DNA of 64,000 nt. It comes from Alloacidobacterium dinghuense (GTDB lineage Bacteria; Acidobacteriota; Terriglobia; Terriglobales; Acidobacteriaceae). The notes below the pieces were generated by a model. That model saw only the letters and a list, made by a program, of their open reading frames with translations. It did no database searches and was not told the origin of the DNA. The translations under genes and the position numbers were made by a program. Positions 28,339 to 37,372 of the stretch are shown here, one piece after another. The first letter of the stretch is position 1, and every line of letters starts with the position of its first letter. The stretch is from assembly GCF_014274465.1 (NCBI RefSeq), contig NZ_CP060394.1, positions 5,704,001-5,768,000 of the forward strand, read 5' to 3'.

Positions 28339-29025
28339 ATGACAACACCCGAGAATTTCCCGGCCACTCTTAAAAACAAGCTGATCGTATCCTGCCAGGC
28401 GCTTCCCGGCGATCCGCTTGACCACCTTGAAACTCTCCGCCGTATGGCGATCTCTGTTCTTCGCGGGGGCGCCGGGGGTCTACGTGCAAACGGAGCCGAT
28501 GCCATCGCAGCCATGCGGCGCGAAACCACACTCCCCATCATCGGCATCTCCAAGCGCTTCGACGACGGCAAACCGGACATCACCCCTGACTTCGCTTCAG
28601 CAAAATCCATCTCCGATGCCGGAGCCGATATCGTCGGCCTCGACTGCAGCGCTGGCCGCTTTCCAACCTCTGAACCTTGGCGTCCACTGCTCACCCGCAT
28701 CCGGCAGGAACTGCGCCGCCCCGTTCTTGCCGATATTGCCACTCTCGAAGAAGCCCTCGCCGCCGAGCAGGCAGGAGCCGATGCCGTCGCCACAACCATG
28801 TTCGGATACACGCCGGAAACCGCAGGGCAGCGATCAATTAACTGGACGCTGGTAGAGAATCTGGTCAAGTCTCTGCATCTCCCCGTCATCGTTGAAGGCC
28901 ACGTCCGCCAGCCGGATGAAGTCCGTCGCAGTTTCGATCTCGGCGCTTACGCCGTGGTCGTGGGCGCAGCCATCACCCAGCCGGAAGCCATCACCGCAAG
29001 ATTCATCGCCGGCATGCAAAGCTGA
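28339..29025 (+). CDS. nanE: N-acetylmannosamine-6-phosphate 2-epimerase
   Basis: A 228-residue TIM-barrel enzyme of the NanE family, converting ManNAc-6-phosphate to GlcNAc-6-phosphate in sialic acid and ManNAc catabolism. Diagnostic motifs are KLIVSCQALPGDPL, GGAGGLRANG, PIIGISKR, GADIVGLDCSAGR, DIATLEEALAAEQAGAD, TTMFGYTPET and VIVEGHVRQPDE. Length is normal for the family. It is divergent from the GntR regulator and is followed by a GC-rich palindrome directly after its stop. No nanA or nanK is visible in the window, so the source of substrate is not shown. Confidence 0.93.
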   Translation: MTTPENFPATLKNKLIVSCQALPGDPLDHLETLRRMAISVLRGGAGGLRANGADAIAAMRRETTLPIIGISKRFDDGKPDITPDFASAKSISDAGADIVGLDCSAGRFPTSEPWRPLLTRIRQELRRPVLADIATLEEALAAEQAGADAVATTMFGYTPETAGQRSINWTLVENLVKSLHLPVIVEGHVRQPDEVRRSFDLGAYAVVVGAAITQPEAITARFIAGMQS

Positions 29026-29028
29026 TCC

Positions 29029-29040
29029 GGGCCGCGGCCC
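29029..29040. repeat. 12-bp perfect GC palindrome after nanE
   Basis: GGGCCGCGGCCC starts three bases after the nanE stop. It could fold as a short hairpin and weakly terminate, but no T-run follows, so a terminator role is unproven. Confidence 0.3.
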
Positions 29041-29081
29041 AATGGCTACCGCGTACTTCCTAGTGGACGCACCCAGTACAG

Positions 29082-29093
29082 TTGTCTATACAG
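29082..29093. promoter_or_regulatory. Candidate GntR/UTRA operator, site 1
   Basis: TTGTCTATACAG, a near-palindrome resembling the TGTnTAnACA sites of HutC-subfamily GntR regulators. With its flank (AG) it matches the second site upstream of the SIS gene at 12 of 14 positions. It lies 160 bases before the start of the membrane protein gene. Confidence 0.45.
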
Positions 29094-29253
29094 TATGCGA
29101 AATCCGGTGTCCAGTCTATTTCAAAATGAGATCAGCCTTAAGGTAAGCCAGGGATTTACGTCGCTTAGGCCATCGATTACCCTTTGTGGTACCTGAGCGG
29201 TCTTCGATGGACCTGATATTGTGCGAAGCGCTGCGGGGCGGAGAGAAATCCCT

Positions 29254-30162
29254 GTGAATTCGCAGGCAGTCATAGCTCTCGTCTTAATTCCCAGCCAGGT
29301 GATCTGGTCCTATTCTGTCGCTGGGGTCGTTGCCGCATTCTGGCTGGTCACAATTCTTCTTCGCGGAAGTTGGCACAAGGCACGAGGACTCGACAAGCTG
29401 ATTCTCTTCGGGCCTCTTTTCTACGCGGCCCCGGTCGCGGCCTTCGGCACCGAACATTTCACGTTGACAAAGATCATCGCGTCGATCATGCCGGCGTGGA
29501 TTCCGTGGCACCAGTTTTGGGTGTACTTCGTAGGCGCTTGCTTTATCGCAGGCGCGCTGAGCCTGGTGACGGGAATTCAATCGCGGCTCGCGGCGAGCCT
29601 GCTCGCCCTGACATTTTTCGTTTTCGTCGCGCTCATGCATCTCCCGGCTTGGGCGCATCAGCCTCAAAATCGCATTGCGCTGGCTATTGTGTTGCGGGAA
29701 ACATCCTTCAGCGGCGGAGCTCTCGCGCTGGCAGCTCACCTCACCGAGCAGCAGAACCGGCGCGCCGCGCACATCATGGCGACGATCGCGCGATACTTTG
29801 TTGCCATTCCCGTGCTTTTTTTCAGCCTCGAGCAATTTCTGCACGGCGATCACGTCCCCGGCGTTCCGTTGGCACGTTTGACGCCCATGTATGTGTTCGG
29901 ACATGCCATTTGGACATACGTGGCGGCCGTGGCTTACGCGGTCACGGGCGCCTTGCTGCTTGTTGGCAAGAAAACACGCACCGCAGCGACCTGGCTGGGC
30001 TTGACCGTACTGTTCGTGGAGTTGGTCGTTTACGTTCCGATCGGAGTTGTGGAACGCGCCAGCCTCGACAACGGCCTGAATTACGTGTTCGATACGCTGA
30101 TGTTTTGCGGCGCCGTTCTTCTTCTCGCAGACGCCATGCCGCAATCTCGTCGGAGCTCCTAA
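29254..30162 (+). CDS. Polytopic membrane protein, DoxX-like
   Basis: A 302-residue protein with about eight hydrophobic helices. The GTG at NSQAVIALV was chosen because GGAGAG lies 8 bases upstream; a farther upstream GTG gives an extra polar lead. Segments such as FWVYFVGACFIAGALSLVTG and VTGALLLVGKKTRTAATWLG resemble DoxX/DoxD-type membrane proteins, common in Acidobacteria. It sits between nanE and the SIS-domain gene and may belong to the amino-sugar set by location only. No transport or catalytic motif was recognised. Confidence 0.75.
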   Translation: MNSQAVIALVLIPSQVIWSYSVAGVVAAFWLVTILLRGSWHKARGLDKLILFGPLFYAAPVAAFGTEHFTLTKIIASIMPAWIPWHQFWVYFVGACFIAGALSLVTGIQSRLAASLLALTFFVFVALMHLPAWAHQPQNRIALAIVLRETSFSGGALALAAHLTEQQNRRAAHIMATIARYFVAIPVLFFSLEQFLHGDHVPGVPLARLTPMYVFGHAIWTYVAAVAYAVTGALLLVGKKTRTAATWLGLTVLFVELVVYVPIGVVERASLDNGLNYVFDTLMFCGAVLLLADAMPQSRRSS

Positions 30163-30196
30163 ACCGGAACCGTCGTTTCTCGGAAGACCTCTCTAG

Positions 30197-30208
30197 TTGT
30201 ACATACAG
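30197..30208. promoter_or_regulatory. Candidate GntR/UTRA operator, site 2
   Basis: TTGTACATACAG, preceded by AG as at site 1 and differing from it at two central positions. It lies 57 bases before the preferred ATG of the SIS-domain gene, a position suited to repression. Confidence 0.45.
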
Positions 30209-30265
30209 GTTCGAGTGCGAGAAAATAAGCTGCAACACATCACTCTTGGAATCCAGAGGATGGCC

Positions 30266-31399
30266 ATGCCGCAATCGCTTGCTACTCGCAATTTCGCCCA
30301 CGCCATGCTGCGTGAGATCTATGAGCAGCCCGAAGCTCTTGCTGCCTCGATTCGCAACTACGTCACCGATGGTTCGCTCAAGCCGGAAGCCTTTGCCGCC
30401 GTTGCCGAGGCGCTGCGTGGCCACCAGCGTGTCGTGATCGCAGCCAGCGGATCGAGCCGCCACGCCGGGCTCGCCGGCGAAATCATGCTCGAAGACCTGG
30501 CCGGTCTCACCGTCGACGTTGAGTACGCGAGCGAATACTGCTACCGCTCCACGCACACTCTGCAGGACCCGGGCGTCATCGTCATCTCCCAATCTGGAGA
30601 AACCGCCGACACGCTCGCCGCTCTGCGCGAAGGCAAATCGCGCGGCCTCAAAACCGTCGCCATCACCAACAACGCCGCCTCCACCATGGCGCGCGAAGCC
30701 GACGCATCTCTTCCGACCGTCGCCGGAAAAGAAAAAGCGATTCCCGCGACGAAAAGCTTCACCACGCAGCTTGCGGTCCTCTATCTGCTCACGCTCTCGA
30801 TGGCCCGGCTGCGCGGCAGAATGACGGCCCATTCCGTCTCCAGCCTGATTACTCAACTGGAAGAGCTGCCAAACCTGCTCGAGTCCTGGCTCGAAGCCTG
30901 GGAGAAGCAGTTGCACTCCGTCGCCGAGCATACGCGCAACGCTCGTGGCTTCCTCTATCTCGGACGCGGCATCCACTACGCCATCGCCCGCGAAGGCGCG
31001 CTCAAGCTGAAAGAATCGGCCTACGTGCAGGCCGAAGGCTATCCTGCCGGCGAACTCAAGCACGGCCCAAACGCCCTCGTCAGCAAGGACGCCCCCCTGG
31101 TGATGATTGCGACCCGCGACGAAAACGATCCCGACTCCGTCCTGCGCTATGAAAAAACGGTGCAGCTGATGAAAGACATGCAGGCGCAGGGAGCCGAGAT
31201 CATTGCTCTTGCCTCAGAAGGCGACGCCGAAGTGCCTAAGCTCGCGCACTTCACTATCCCCATCCCCCGTGCCAGCGAATACCTTCTGACCATCCTCGAA
31301 GTAGTCCCGCTCCAGCTGATGGCGTACTTCACGGCAGTCCTGCACGGCATCGACGTGGACAGACCGCGAAATCTCGTGAAAGCAGTCGTGCACGAATAG
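30266..31399 (+). CDS. SIS-domain amino-sugar isomerase/deaminase, GlmS-like without glutaminase domain
   Basis: A 377-residue protein with two SIS domains related to the isomerase half of GlmS. Motifs are IAASGSSRHAGLAGEIMLED, VIVISQSGETADTLAALREG, FLYLGRGIHYAIAREGALKL and the conserved ESAYVQAEGYPAGELKHGP. The glutamine amidotransferase domain is absent, as in NagB-II/GlmD/AgaS-type enzymes that deaminate glucosamine-6-phosphate or related sugars. The second ATG of a close pair is used because CAGAGG then lies 6-7 bases upstream. Neighbouring nanE and the NagR-like regulator support amino-sugar catabolism. Confidence 0.88.
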   Translation: MPQSLATRNFAHAMLREIYEQPEALAASIRNYVTDGSLKPEAFAAVAEALRGHQRVVIAASGSSRHAGLAGEIMLEDLAGLTVDVEYASEYCYRSTHTLQDPGVIVISQSGETADTLAALREGKSRGLKTVAITNNAASTMAREADASLPTVAGKEKAIPATKSFTTQLAVLYLLTLSMARLRGRMTAHSVSSLITQLEELPNLLESWLEAWEKQLHSVAEHTRNARGFLYLGRGIHYAIAREGALKLKESAYVQAEGYPAGELKHGPNALVSKDAPLVMIATRDENDPDSVLRYEKTVQLMKDMQAQGAEIIALASEGDAEVPKLAHFTIPIPRASEYLLTILEVVPLQLMAYFTAVLHGIDVDRPRNLVKAVVHE

Positions 31400-31634
31400 C
31401 GCAGTAGAACGAATATCCAGACGATCTAGGGCGGATTAAATCGATATATACCTGCTTTTTCCTTCAAAAGCAGTAGGCCACTAAGCACGCACTTGAAGCC
31501 ATCAAATCCCTTTAAGGATGTCGTGCTAATTTCATTGCATCTTCTTTTTCACGGCCATCGTCTTAAAGAGGTCAGACCACTGCATCGCATCAAACAGACG
31601 GCCACCGAACAGACAACTCAAGGATTGTTTACCA

Positions 31635-32315
31635 ATGCGAAAGTCGCGTGACACAGAGCTTCTGGAAAAGAACGAGGAAGCATCCGCCTCCGACCAATCA
31701 AACGAGCGACCGCTTTTCGGCAGATTTTCGCGGCGCTCCTTCCTGTCACAACTGGGCGCAGCCAGCATTGCGGCCACAACTGCACCGCTGGCCCACGCTG
31801 CCGCCGCCGCTCCGGTCGCAGCGGAGGCGACGGAGAAAGCAGCGGTACCGGGATCGGTTCCCGTAACCCTGCGGATCAATGGGCAAACGCATCAGCTTAT
31901 GCTCGAGCCGCGCGTAACGCTTCTCGACGCGTTGCGCGAGAACCTCCAACTGCCCGGCACAAAGAAGGGTTGCGATCACGGCCAGTGTGGAGCCTGCACG
32001 GTGCACGTCAATGGCCGGCGCGTGAATTCCTGCCTGAGCTTTGCCGTCATGCATCAGGACGACGAGATCACGACGATCGAAGGGCTGGCGCTGAATGGTG
32101 AACTGCATCCGGTGCAGGCGGCGTTCATCGAGCACGATGGATTCCAGTGCGGCTACTGCACGCCGGGACAGATCATGTCCGCCTCCGCGCTGCTGAAGGA
32201 GCCCATCGGCAAGGAAGATGCGGACGTCCGCGAAGCGATGGCAGGAAATATCTGCCGTTGTGGCGCCTATAACAACATTGTGGCTGCCGTGCAGCAAGTT
32301 CGGCGTGCGGTCTAA
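31635..32315 (+). CDS. paoA: Tat-exported [2Fe-2S] subunit of a PaoABC-like aldehyde dehydrogenase
   Basis: A 226-residue iron-sulphur subunit of the xanthine oxidase family. The twin-arginine signal is RFSRRSFLSQLGAASIAA. The plant-type cluster is CDHGQCGACTVHVNGRRVNSC (Cys at 117-137 region, as pairs only), the second cluster CGYCTPGQ and CRCGAYNN. It is the first of five tightly spaced genes (15-16 bases to the next). The exported three-subunit architecture matches E. coli PaoABC, a periplasmic molybdenum enzyme oxidising aromatic aldehydes; the substrate here is unknown. Confidence 0.92.
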   Translation: MRKSRDTELLEKNEEASASDQSNERPLFGRFSRRSFLSQLGAASIAATTAPLAHAAAAAPVAAEATEKAAVPGSVPVTLRINGQTHQLMLEPRVTLLDALRENLQLPGTKKGCDHGQCGACTVHVNGRRVNSCLSFAVMHQDDEITTIEGLALNGELHPVQAAFIEHDGFQCGYCTPGQIMSASALLKEPIGKEDADVREAMAGNICRCGAYNNIVAAVQQVRRAV

Positions 32316-32330
32316 AGGGAGACGGACAAG

Positions 32331-33302
32331 ATGCAGACATTCCGCTATATCCAGGCGAAATCGATCGACGCAGCAGTAGACGCGAGCGGCAAATTTATTG
32401 CCGGAGGTACGACGCTGGTCGACCTGATGAAGCTCAACGTTGAGAAGCCAGCTGCATTGGTCGACATCAACGGGCTTCCCCTTGACCGCATTGAGCCAAC
32501 TCCCGACGGCGGCCTCAAGGTTGGCGCCCTCGTGCGTAACAGCGATCTCGCGTGGAACGCTGACGTCAGGCAGCGCTACACAGTGCTCTCTGAGGCATTG
32601 CTCGCCGGCGCTTCCGCGCAACTGCGTAACATGGCAACCACCGGAGGCAATCTGCTGCAGCGCACCCGCTGCTACTACTTCCGCGACACGAACTACAAGT
32701 GCAACAAGCGCGAATCCGGATCCGGCTGCGCGGCCCTCGATGGCTTTCACCGCATCCACGCCGTTCTTGGCACAAGCGAACACTGCATCGCCACGCATCC
32801 ATCGGATATGGCCGTGGCCATGATGGCTCTTGAAGCCACCGTACACACGCGCGGCTCCAAAGGCGAGCGCAGCATTCCACTCTTCGATTTCTACCTGGTT
32901 CCGGGCACTACTCCTGACAAGGAGAACGCGCTGGAGCCCGGCGAACTCATCACTCATGTCACGCTTCCTGCTCTGCCGCAGGGCACGCGATCGCACTATC
33001 TTAAGCTGCGCGACCGCGCCTCGTACGAGTTCGATCTGGCCTCGGCGGCAGTTGTAGTGCAACTCTCGGGTGGCCGCATTCAGCACGCCCGGGTGGCCAT
33101 GGGCGGTGTTGGTACCAAGCCGTGGCGATCGAAAGAAGCCGAGCAGGCACTACAGGGCCGCGAAGCAAACGAGCACACACTCCGCTCGGCAGCAGAAGCG
33201 GCATTGAAGCCTGCAAAACCCTTGCGTGACAACGCATTCAAGGTTGAATTGGCCAAGCGGGCGATTGTCCGCGCTTTGCAAGTGACAACACAAACAGCCT
33301 GA
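32331..33302 (+). CDS. paoB: FAD-binding subunit of the PaoABC-like dehydrogenase
   Basis: A 323-residue FAD subunit. FIAGGTTLVDLMKLNVEKP is the FAD pyrophosphate-binding motif, and NMATTGGNLLQRTRCYYFRD followed by YKCNKRESGSGC holds the Cys set that binds an extra 4Fe-4S cluster in PaoB. The C-terminal CO dehydrogenase flavoprotein domain begins near residue 215. It has no signal peptide and would be carried across the membrane by its Tat-bearing partner, as in E. coli. Confidence 0.92.
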   Translation: MQTFRYIQAKSIDAAVDASGKFIAGGTTLVDLMKLNVEKPAALVDINGLPLDRIEPTPDGGLKVGALVRNSDLAWNADVRQRYTVLSEALLAGASAQLRNMATTGGNLLQRTRCYYFRDTNYKCNKRESGSGCAALDGFHRIHAVLGTSEHCIATHPSDMAVAMMALEATVHTRGSKGERSIPLFDFYLVPGTTPDKENALEPGELITHVTLPALPQGTRSHYLKLRDRASYEFDLASAAVVVQLSGGRIQHARVAMGGVGTKPWRSKEAEQALQGREANEHTLRSAAEAALKPAKPLRDNAFKVELAKRAIVRALQVTTQTA

Positions 33303-33318
33303 GAGGTATTTGGCAACC

Positions 33319-35523
33319 ATGAGCTCATCAGTCATTGGAGCAGCAGTGTCGCGTGTCGACGGCAAGCTCAAAGTCACTGGCGCAGCATGTTATGCAGTGG
33401 ATCACCCAATGGATCGCCTTGCCTATGGCGTTGGCGTTCCAAGCACGATCGCAAATGGAAAAATCACGCGCATCGATTCCTCAATAGCCGAGCGAATGCC
33501 GGGAGTCATAACCATTCTCCATCATGGCAATGCCGATCCTCTGTTTCGTCCTGCGAACGCGTTCGAGCGCGACAGCCGCGCCGGCGAAAGCCGTCCGCCA
33601 CTTGAAGATGAGACCGTCTACTACTACGGACAATTTGTAGCTCTCGTTGTGGCAAATACCTTCGAGCAAGCGCAGGATGCCGCCGCGCTTGTAAAGGTTG
33701 AATACGCGGAGAACAAGCCGGCTGTTCACATCAGCGAAGTGCCTGCGCCCGCCGAACCTCCCATGCGCCATTACTGCAGAGGCGATGCCGAAGCCAGCTT
33801 CAAGAGCGCGCCGGTACAACTGGACGTGACCTATACGACGCCCGCCGAAACGCACAACCCGATGGAAATGCACGGCACCATCGCGCTGTGGAATGGCGAC
33901 AAGGTCACGCTCTATGAAACGACACAGGGCGTCGTGAACCACCAGCACGTGATGTCGGAAATGATTGGCGTTCCTCTCGAAGATGTGCACGTCGTCTCTC
34001 CGTTTTGCGGATCGGGTTTCGGTGGCAAGCTGTTCCCCTGGCCGCACTCCATGCTGGCAGCCATGGCCGCGCGCAGGGTCAAGCGCCCCGTTAAGGTTTC
34101 TGTCCCGCGCACGATGATGTTCACAACCGTCGGGCACCGTCCATTTACGCAACAGCGCGTTCGCATTGGTGCAACGCAGGACGGCAAGCTCCTCTCATTG
34201 CGGCATGATGTCATTACGCCGAGCTCCATCATCGACGACTACGCCGAAAACTGCACCGAACCCACGCCGCTGCTCTACAGCTGCGCCAACGTAACCTCGC
34301 AGCAACAACTTGTCCATCTGAATATCGGAACGCCCACGCCCATGCGCGGACCGGGAACCGCTCCGGGGCTCTTCGCCATTGAATCTGCCATGGACGAGTT
34401 GGCCATCAAGCTCAATCTTGATCCGTTGGATCTGCGTCTGCGCAACTATGCCGAGACCGACGAGAGCACGAACAAGGCCTTCTCCAGCAAGCATCTGCGC
34501 GAGGCCTATCTGAAAGGCGCCGAGCAGTTTGGATGGAGCAGGCGCAATCCCAAGGTTGGCTCCATGCGCGACGGTAACCTGATCCTGGGTTGGGGGATGG
34601 CGACCTGCACCTGGCCCGCGGGCCGGGGAGCGGCAGAGGTTCGTGTTCGACTCAACGCCGACGGCACAGCGCGTGCCTCAAGTGCCACGCAGGATATCGG
34701 AACCGGAACCTACACCGTCTTTGCACAAGTGGTGTCAGAGAAGACGGGAATTTCTGTCGAAAAAGTTGATGTGGTTTTAGGAGACAGCTCACTTCCTCCG
34801 GGGCCGACGTCAGGCGGTTCCACCGGAAACGCATCGGTGCTGCCTGCAATTGCAAAAGCAACACAAATGGCAGTCGACACGCTCATGCAAGTTGCCGTCA
34901 AAACGGAATGCTCGCCATTTCACAATGCCGACCCAAGCACGCTCAAGATGACAGCCGGTCGCCTCCACGCGCAGGACAAGGCGCCGGAAAGCGGTGTCCC
35001 CTTCGGCGATATTCTCAAGATGCGCCGCCTCGCCAGCATCGACGGACAGGCTAGAACGGCTCCTGATGAGAGTTCGCGGAAGCTCTCCAGTCATACCTTC
35101 GGCGCCCAGTTCTGCGAAGTTACCTGGGACCCGGGAATTGCGCGTCTGCGTGTCTCGCGCTGGCTGACAATCATGGACGCCGGACGTATCATTAATCAGA
35201 AGACCGCGCGCAACCAGGTTCTTGGCGGCGTGGTGATGGGCATCGGCATGGCTCTCTTCGAAGAGACGATCTACGACCGGCGAAACGGCAAGCCGCTCAA
35301 CAATAACTTCGCCGACTATATCGTTTCGACAAACGCGGACATTCCGGACATGGATTGTATCTTTGTCGAATATCCGGACTTGAACCTCAATGAGTACGGG
35401 GCTCGCGGAGTCGGCGCGATCGGGCTCACAGGTGTAGCGTCTGCGCTGGCCATGGCCGTACATCACGCAACCGGAGTGCGTGTTCGCGATCTGCCCATTC
35501 GTATCGAGCAGTTGCTGGCGTAA
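33319..35523 (+). CDS. paoC: Molybdenum cofactor-binding subunit of the PaoABC-like dehydrogenase
   Basis: A 734-residue catalytic subunit. The ATG beginning MSSSVIGAAVSRVDGK is used; a TTG three codons earlier is less likely given spacing to GAGAGG. Motifs include VSRVDGKLKVTGAACYAVD, PFCGSGFGGKLFPWPHS, MRGPGTAPGLFAIESAMDEL, the molybdopterin-binding SATQDIGTGTYTVFAQ, and the active-site Glu region NEYGARGVGAIGLTGVASAL near the end (Glu of the GxGExG-like loop is not in canonical form and should be checked by alignment). Four bases separate it from xdhC. Confidence 0.92.
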   Translation: MSSSVIGAAVSRVDGKLKVTGAACYAVDHPMDRLAYGVGVPSTIANGKITRIDSSIAERMPGVITILHHGNADPLFRPANAFERDSRAGESRPPLEDETVYYYGQFVALVVANTFEQAQDAAALVKVEYAENKPAVHISEVPAPAEPPMRHYCRGDAEASFKSAPVQLDVTYTTPAETHNPMEMHGTIALWNGDKVTLYETTQGVVNHQHVMSEMIGVPLEDVHVVSPFCGSGFGGKLFPWPHSMLAAMAARRVKRPVKVSVPRTMMFTTVGHRPFTQQRVRIGATQDGKLLSLRHDVITPSSIIDDYAENCTEPTPLLYSCANVTSQQQLVHLNIGTPTPMRGPGTAPGLFAIESAMDELAIKLNLDPLDLRLRNYAETDESTNKAFSSKHLREAYLKGAEQFGWSRRNPKVGSMRDGNLILGWGMATCTWPAGRGAAEVRVRLNADGTARASSATQDIGTGTYTVFAQVVSEKTGISVEKVDVVLGDSSLPPGPTSGGSTGNASVLPAIAKATQMAVDTLMQVAVKTECSPFHNADPSTLKMTAGRLHAQDKAPESGVPFGDILKMRRLASIDGQARTAPDESSRKLSSHTFGAQFCEVTWDPGIARLRVSRWLTIMDAGRIINQKTARNQVLGGVVMGIGMALFEETIYDRRNGKPLNNNFADYIVSTNADIPDMDCIFVEYPDLNLNEYGARGVGAIGLTGVASALAMAVHHATGVRVRDLPIRIEQLLA

Positions 35524-35526
35524 TCC

Positions 35527-36645
35527 ATGTCTGAACTGCAACAAATCGTAGCGCTATGGCGGGCGGCGAAAGCGAGACAGGAAGAAGTTTGCCTTGCAAC
35601 CGTTGTGCGCGTCGAAGGCTCGTCGTATCGAAAGCCTGGGGCGCGCATGCTGCTCACACAAGATGGCCAGCGCGCAGGAACGATCAGCGGTGGCTGCCTT
35701 GAAGCCGAGGTCGCAAAGAAGGCGTGGTGGCTTACCAGAAATGGCTCAACAATCCAGCGCTACAGCAGCTTCTTTGACGACGATTCTCCTGCTCCGTATG
35801 GATTGGGTTGCGGTGGTACGGTGCATGTCCATCTGGATCGCAGCAACGCGGCGCATGCGGTACTCAACGCACTGGACGCGAATCTCAATAAGCGGATCCC
35901 ATTTGTGATTGTCACAGATACAGATAGAGCGAAGACCGTACTGGTGCAACAGATCGGCGGGGAGACTTTGTTTGTATCTCCCGCAGAGCCGTCCCTGGCC
36001 GGAATCACTAGCCTGGCACAGCGAGCGGCCAGTGAGCGACGTTCCTTTTATGCGGTGCTCCCGTCGGCTTCTGGTCATACCAGCGAGCTCTTTGTTGAAT
36101 ACGTGGCACCGAGCCCGGCATTAACGATCTTCGGCGCTGGAGACGATGCGAAGCCGCTGGCCGACTTTGCGAAGCGTCTGGGATGGTATATCACGATCGC
36201 GGATGGCCGTTCCCACCTCGCTTCGGCTGCCCGTTTTCCGCAGGTGGATCGCGTCATCGTTCTCGACTTTGAAGCGACTTCACCGCTGCGAGAGCTGTCC
36301 GTGAGCGCAGACGACGCCTTCGTGCTGCTCACGCACAGCTATGAGCAGGACCGCGCAATCCTGCGGCAGGTGCTTCCTTATAGGCCGAAGTATCTCGGCA
36401 TGCTGGGTCCACGGCAGCGCACAGAGCGCCTGGTCGGTGAAATTGCCTCGCTAATAGGTATTTCGTCTGCCGAGTGCATGGCAGCACTGCATGCTCCCGT
36501 GGGATTTGACATCGGAGCCCACACACCCGAAAGCATCGCCCTTTCGATCATCGCGGAAATCGTCGCGGTCATCAATGGACGTGAGGGAACATCATTGAAA
36601 AAGCAGGCGCGCAAGCACATTCACCCCACGCTCAACTATGTCTGA
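35527..36645 (+). CDS. xdhC: XdhC/CoxF-family molybdenum cofactor maturation protein
   Basis: A 372-residue protein with the XdhC N-terminal domain (VEGSSYRKPGARMLLTQDGQ, GTISGGCLEAEV) and the Rossmann-like C-terminal domain (ALTIFGAGDDAKPLADFAKR, YLGMLGPRQRTERLV, APVGFDIGAHTPESIALSII). XdhC proteins bind sulphurated molybdenum cofactor and insert it into their cognate enzyme. Its position directly after the catalytic subunit and its 8-base overlap with the MobA-like gene support this. Confidence 0.93.
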   Translation: MSELQQIVALWRAAKARQEEVCLATVVRVEGSSYRKPGARMLLTQDGQRAGTISGGCLEAEVAKKAWWLTRNGSTIQRYSSFFDDDSPAPYGLGCGGTVHVHLDRSNAAHAVLNALDANLNKRIPFVIVTDTDRAKTVLVQQIGGETLFVSPAEPSLAGITSLAQRAASERRSFYAVLPSASGHTSELFVEYVAPSPALTIFGAGDDAKPLADFAKRLGWYITIADGRSHLASAARFPQVDRVIVLDFEATSPLRELSVSADDAFVLLTHSYEQDRAILRQVLPYRPKYLGMLGPRQRTERLVGEIASLIGISSAECMAALHAPVGFDIGAHTPESIALSIIAEIVAVINGREGTSLKKQARKHIHPTLNYV

Positions 36646-37249
36646 TTGTGAGCAAAAAGCACGCTGCGCAGCCATCGTTCTCGCCGCAGGTGCTTCCACA
36701 CGGTTAGGCCAACCGAAACAACTGCTCAGGCTGGATGGCGAAAGTCTCCTTCGCCGCACCGTGAGACTCGCGTTCGAAGCTGGCTGCTCGCCGGTCTTTG
36801 CTGTCCTTGGGTTCAATGCGCAACGTATGCAGCAGGAACTCTTAGTGTCTGGGGCGAAAGTCGTGGTGAATCCCAACTGGCGGTCAGGGATGGGTTCATC
36901 GTTGCGTTGCGGAATCTCTGCCTTGATGGCGGAAGATCCAGTGCCGCCAAAAACGATGCTTCTTGTCTGCGATCAGGCAAGACTGTCGGGGGAGAGTCTT
37001 TCGGAATTAATTCGGGTGAACGCGCAAGGCAGATCTCTGATTACAGCATCGCGTTACGCCAGCAGATTAGGCGTCCCAGCCATCTTCGACAAACAGCTAT
37101 ACGCCGATCTGTTGAAAGTCGAAGGCGATCAGGGCGCTCGCTCCGTAATCCAGCGCTACCTCGACCAAACCACTACAGTCGAATTCCACGACGGCATCAT
37201 CGACATTGACACCCCGGACGACCTAATAGACCTAGGCGTAAACAGCTAG
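36638..37249 (+). CDS. MobA/MocA-like nucleotidyltransferase for molybdenum cofactor
   Basis: A 203-residue NTP-transferase. The N-terminal AAIVLAAGASTRLGQPKQLL is the nucleotide-binding loop, and MLLVCDQARLSG holds the metal-binding Asp. GDQGARSVIQRY is typical of MocA proteins, which attach CMP to molybdopterin for xanthine-oxidase-family enzymes. The last gene of the molybdenum operon, it overlaps xdhC by 8 bases. CTP rather than GTP preference is inferred from its partners. Confidence 0.9.
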   Translation: MSDCEQKARCAAIVLAAGASTRLGQPKQLLRLDGESLLRRTVRLAFEAGCSPVFAVLGFNAQRMQQELLVSGAKVVVNPNWRSGMGSSLRCGISALMAEDPVPPKTMLLVCDQARLSGESLSELIRVNAQGRSLITASRYASRLGVPAIFDKQLYADLLKVEGDQGARSVIQRYLDQTTTVEFHDGIIDIDTPDDLIDLGVNS

Positions 37250-37305
37250 CGTTCCCACCCAGATTCACAGGCCAGAACTTGGAGATATTACTGTGTTTTT
37301 GGACA

Positions 37306-37334
37306 TTGACTCAAACGGCCTAGCCTACAATATT
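37306..37334 (+). promoter_or_regulatory. Possible promoter before the ORFan membrane protein
   Basis: TTGACT, then 17 bases, then AATATT gives a sigma-70-like arrangement; an overlapping TACAAT would have only a 14-base spacer. It lies 39 bases before the first ATG. Confidence 0.3.
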
Positions 37335-37372
37335 GGCGAAGTTCAGAGAGTACACGGACTGAGGCCGTAAGC

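Noticed and set aside
30200-30220. GGTTCGAGTGC resembling a tRNA T-arm
   Set aside because: No acceptor stem, anticodon arm or D-arm can be drawn around it.
31452-31473. CTGCTTTT/AAAAGCAG hairpin after the SIS-domain gene
   Set aside because: The T-run is in the stem and loop, not after it, so it does not fit a rho-independent terminator in either direction.
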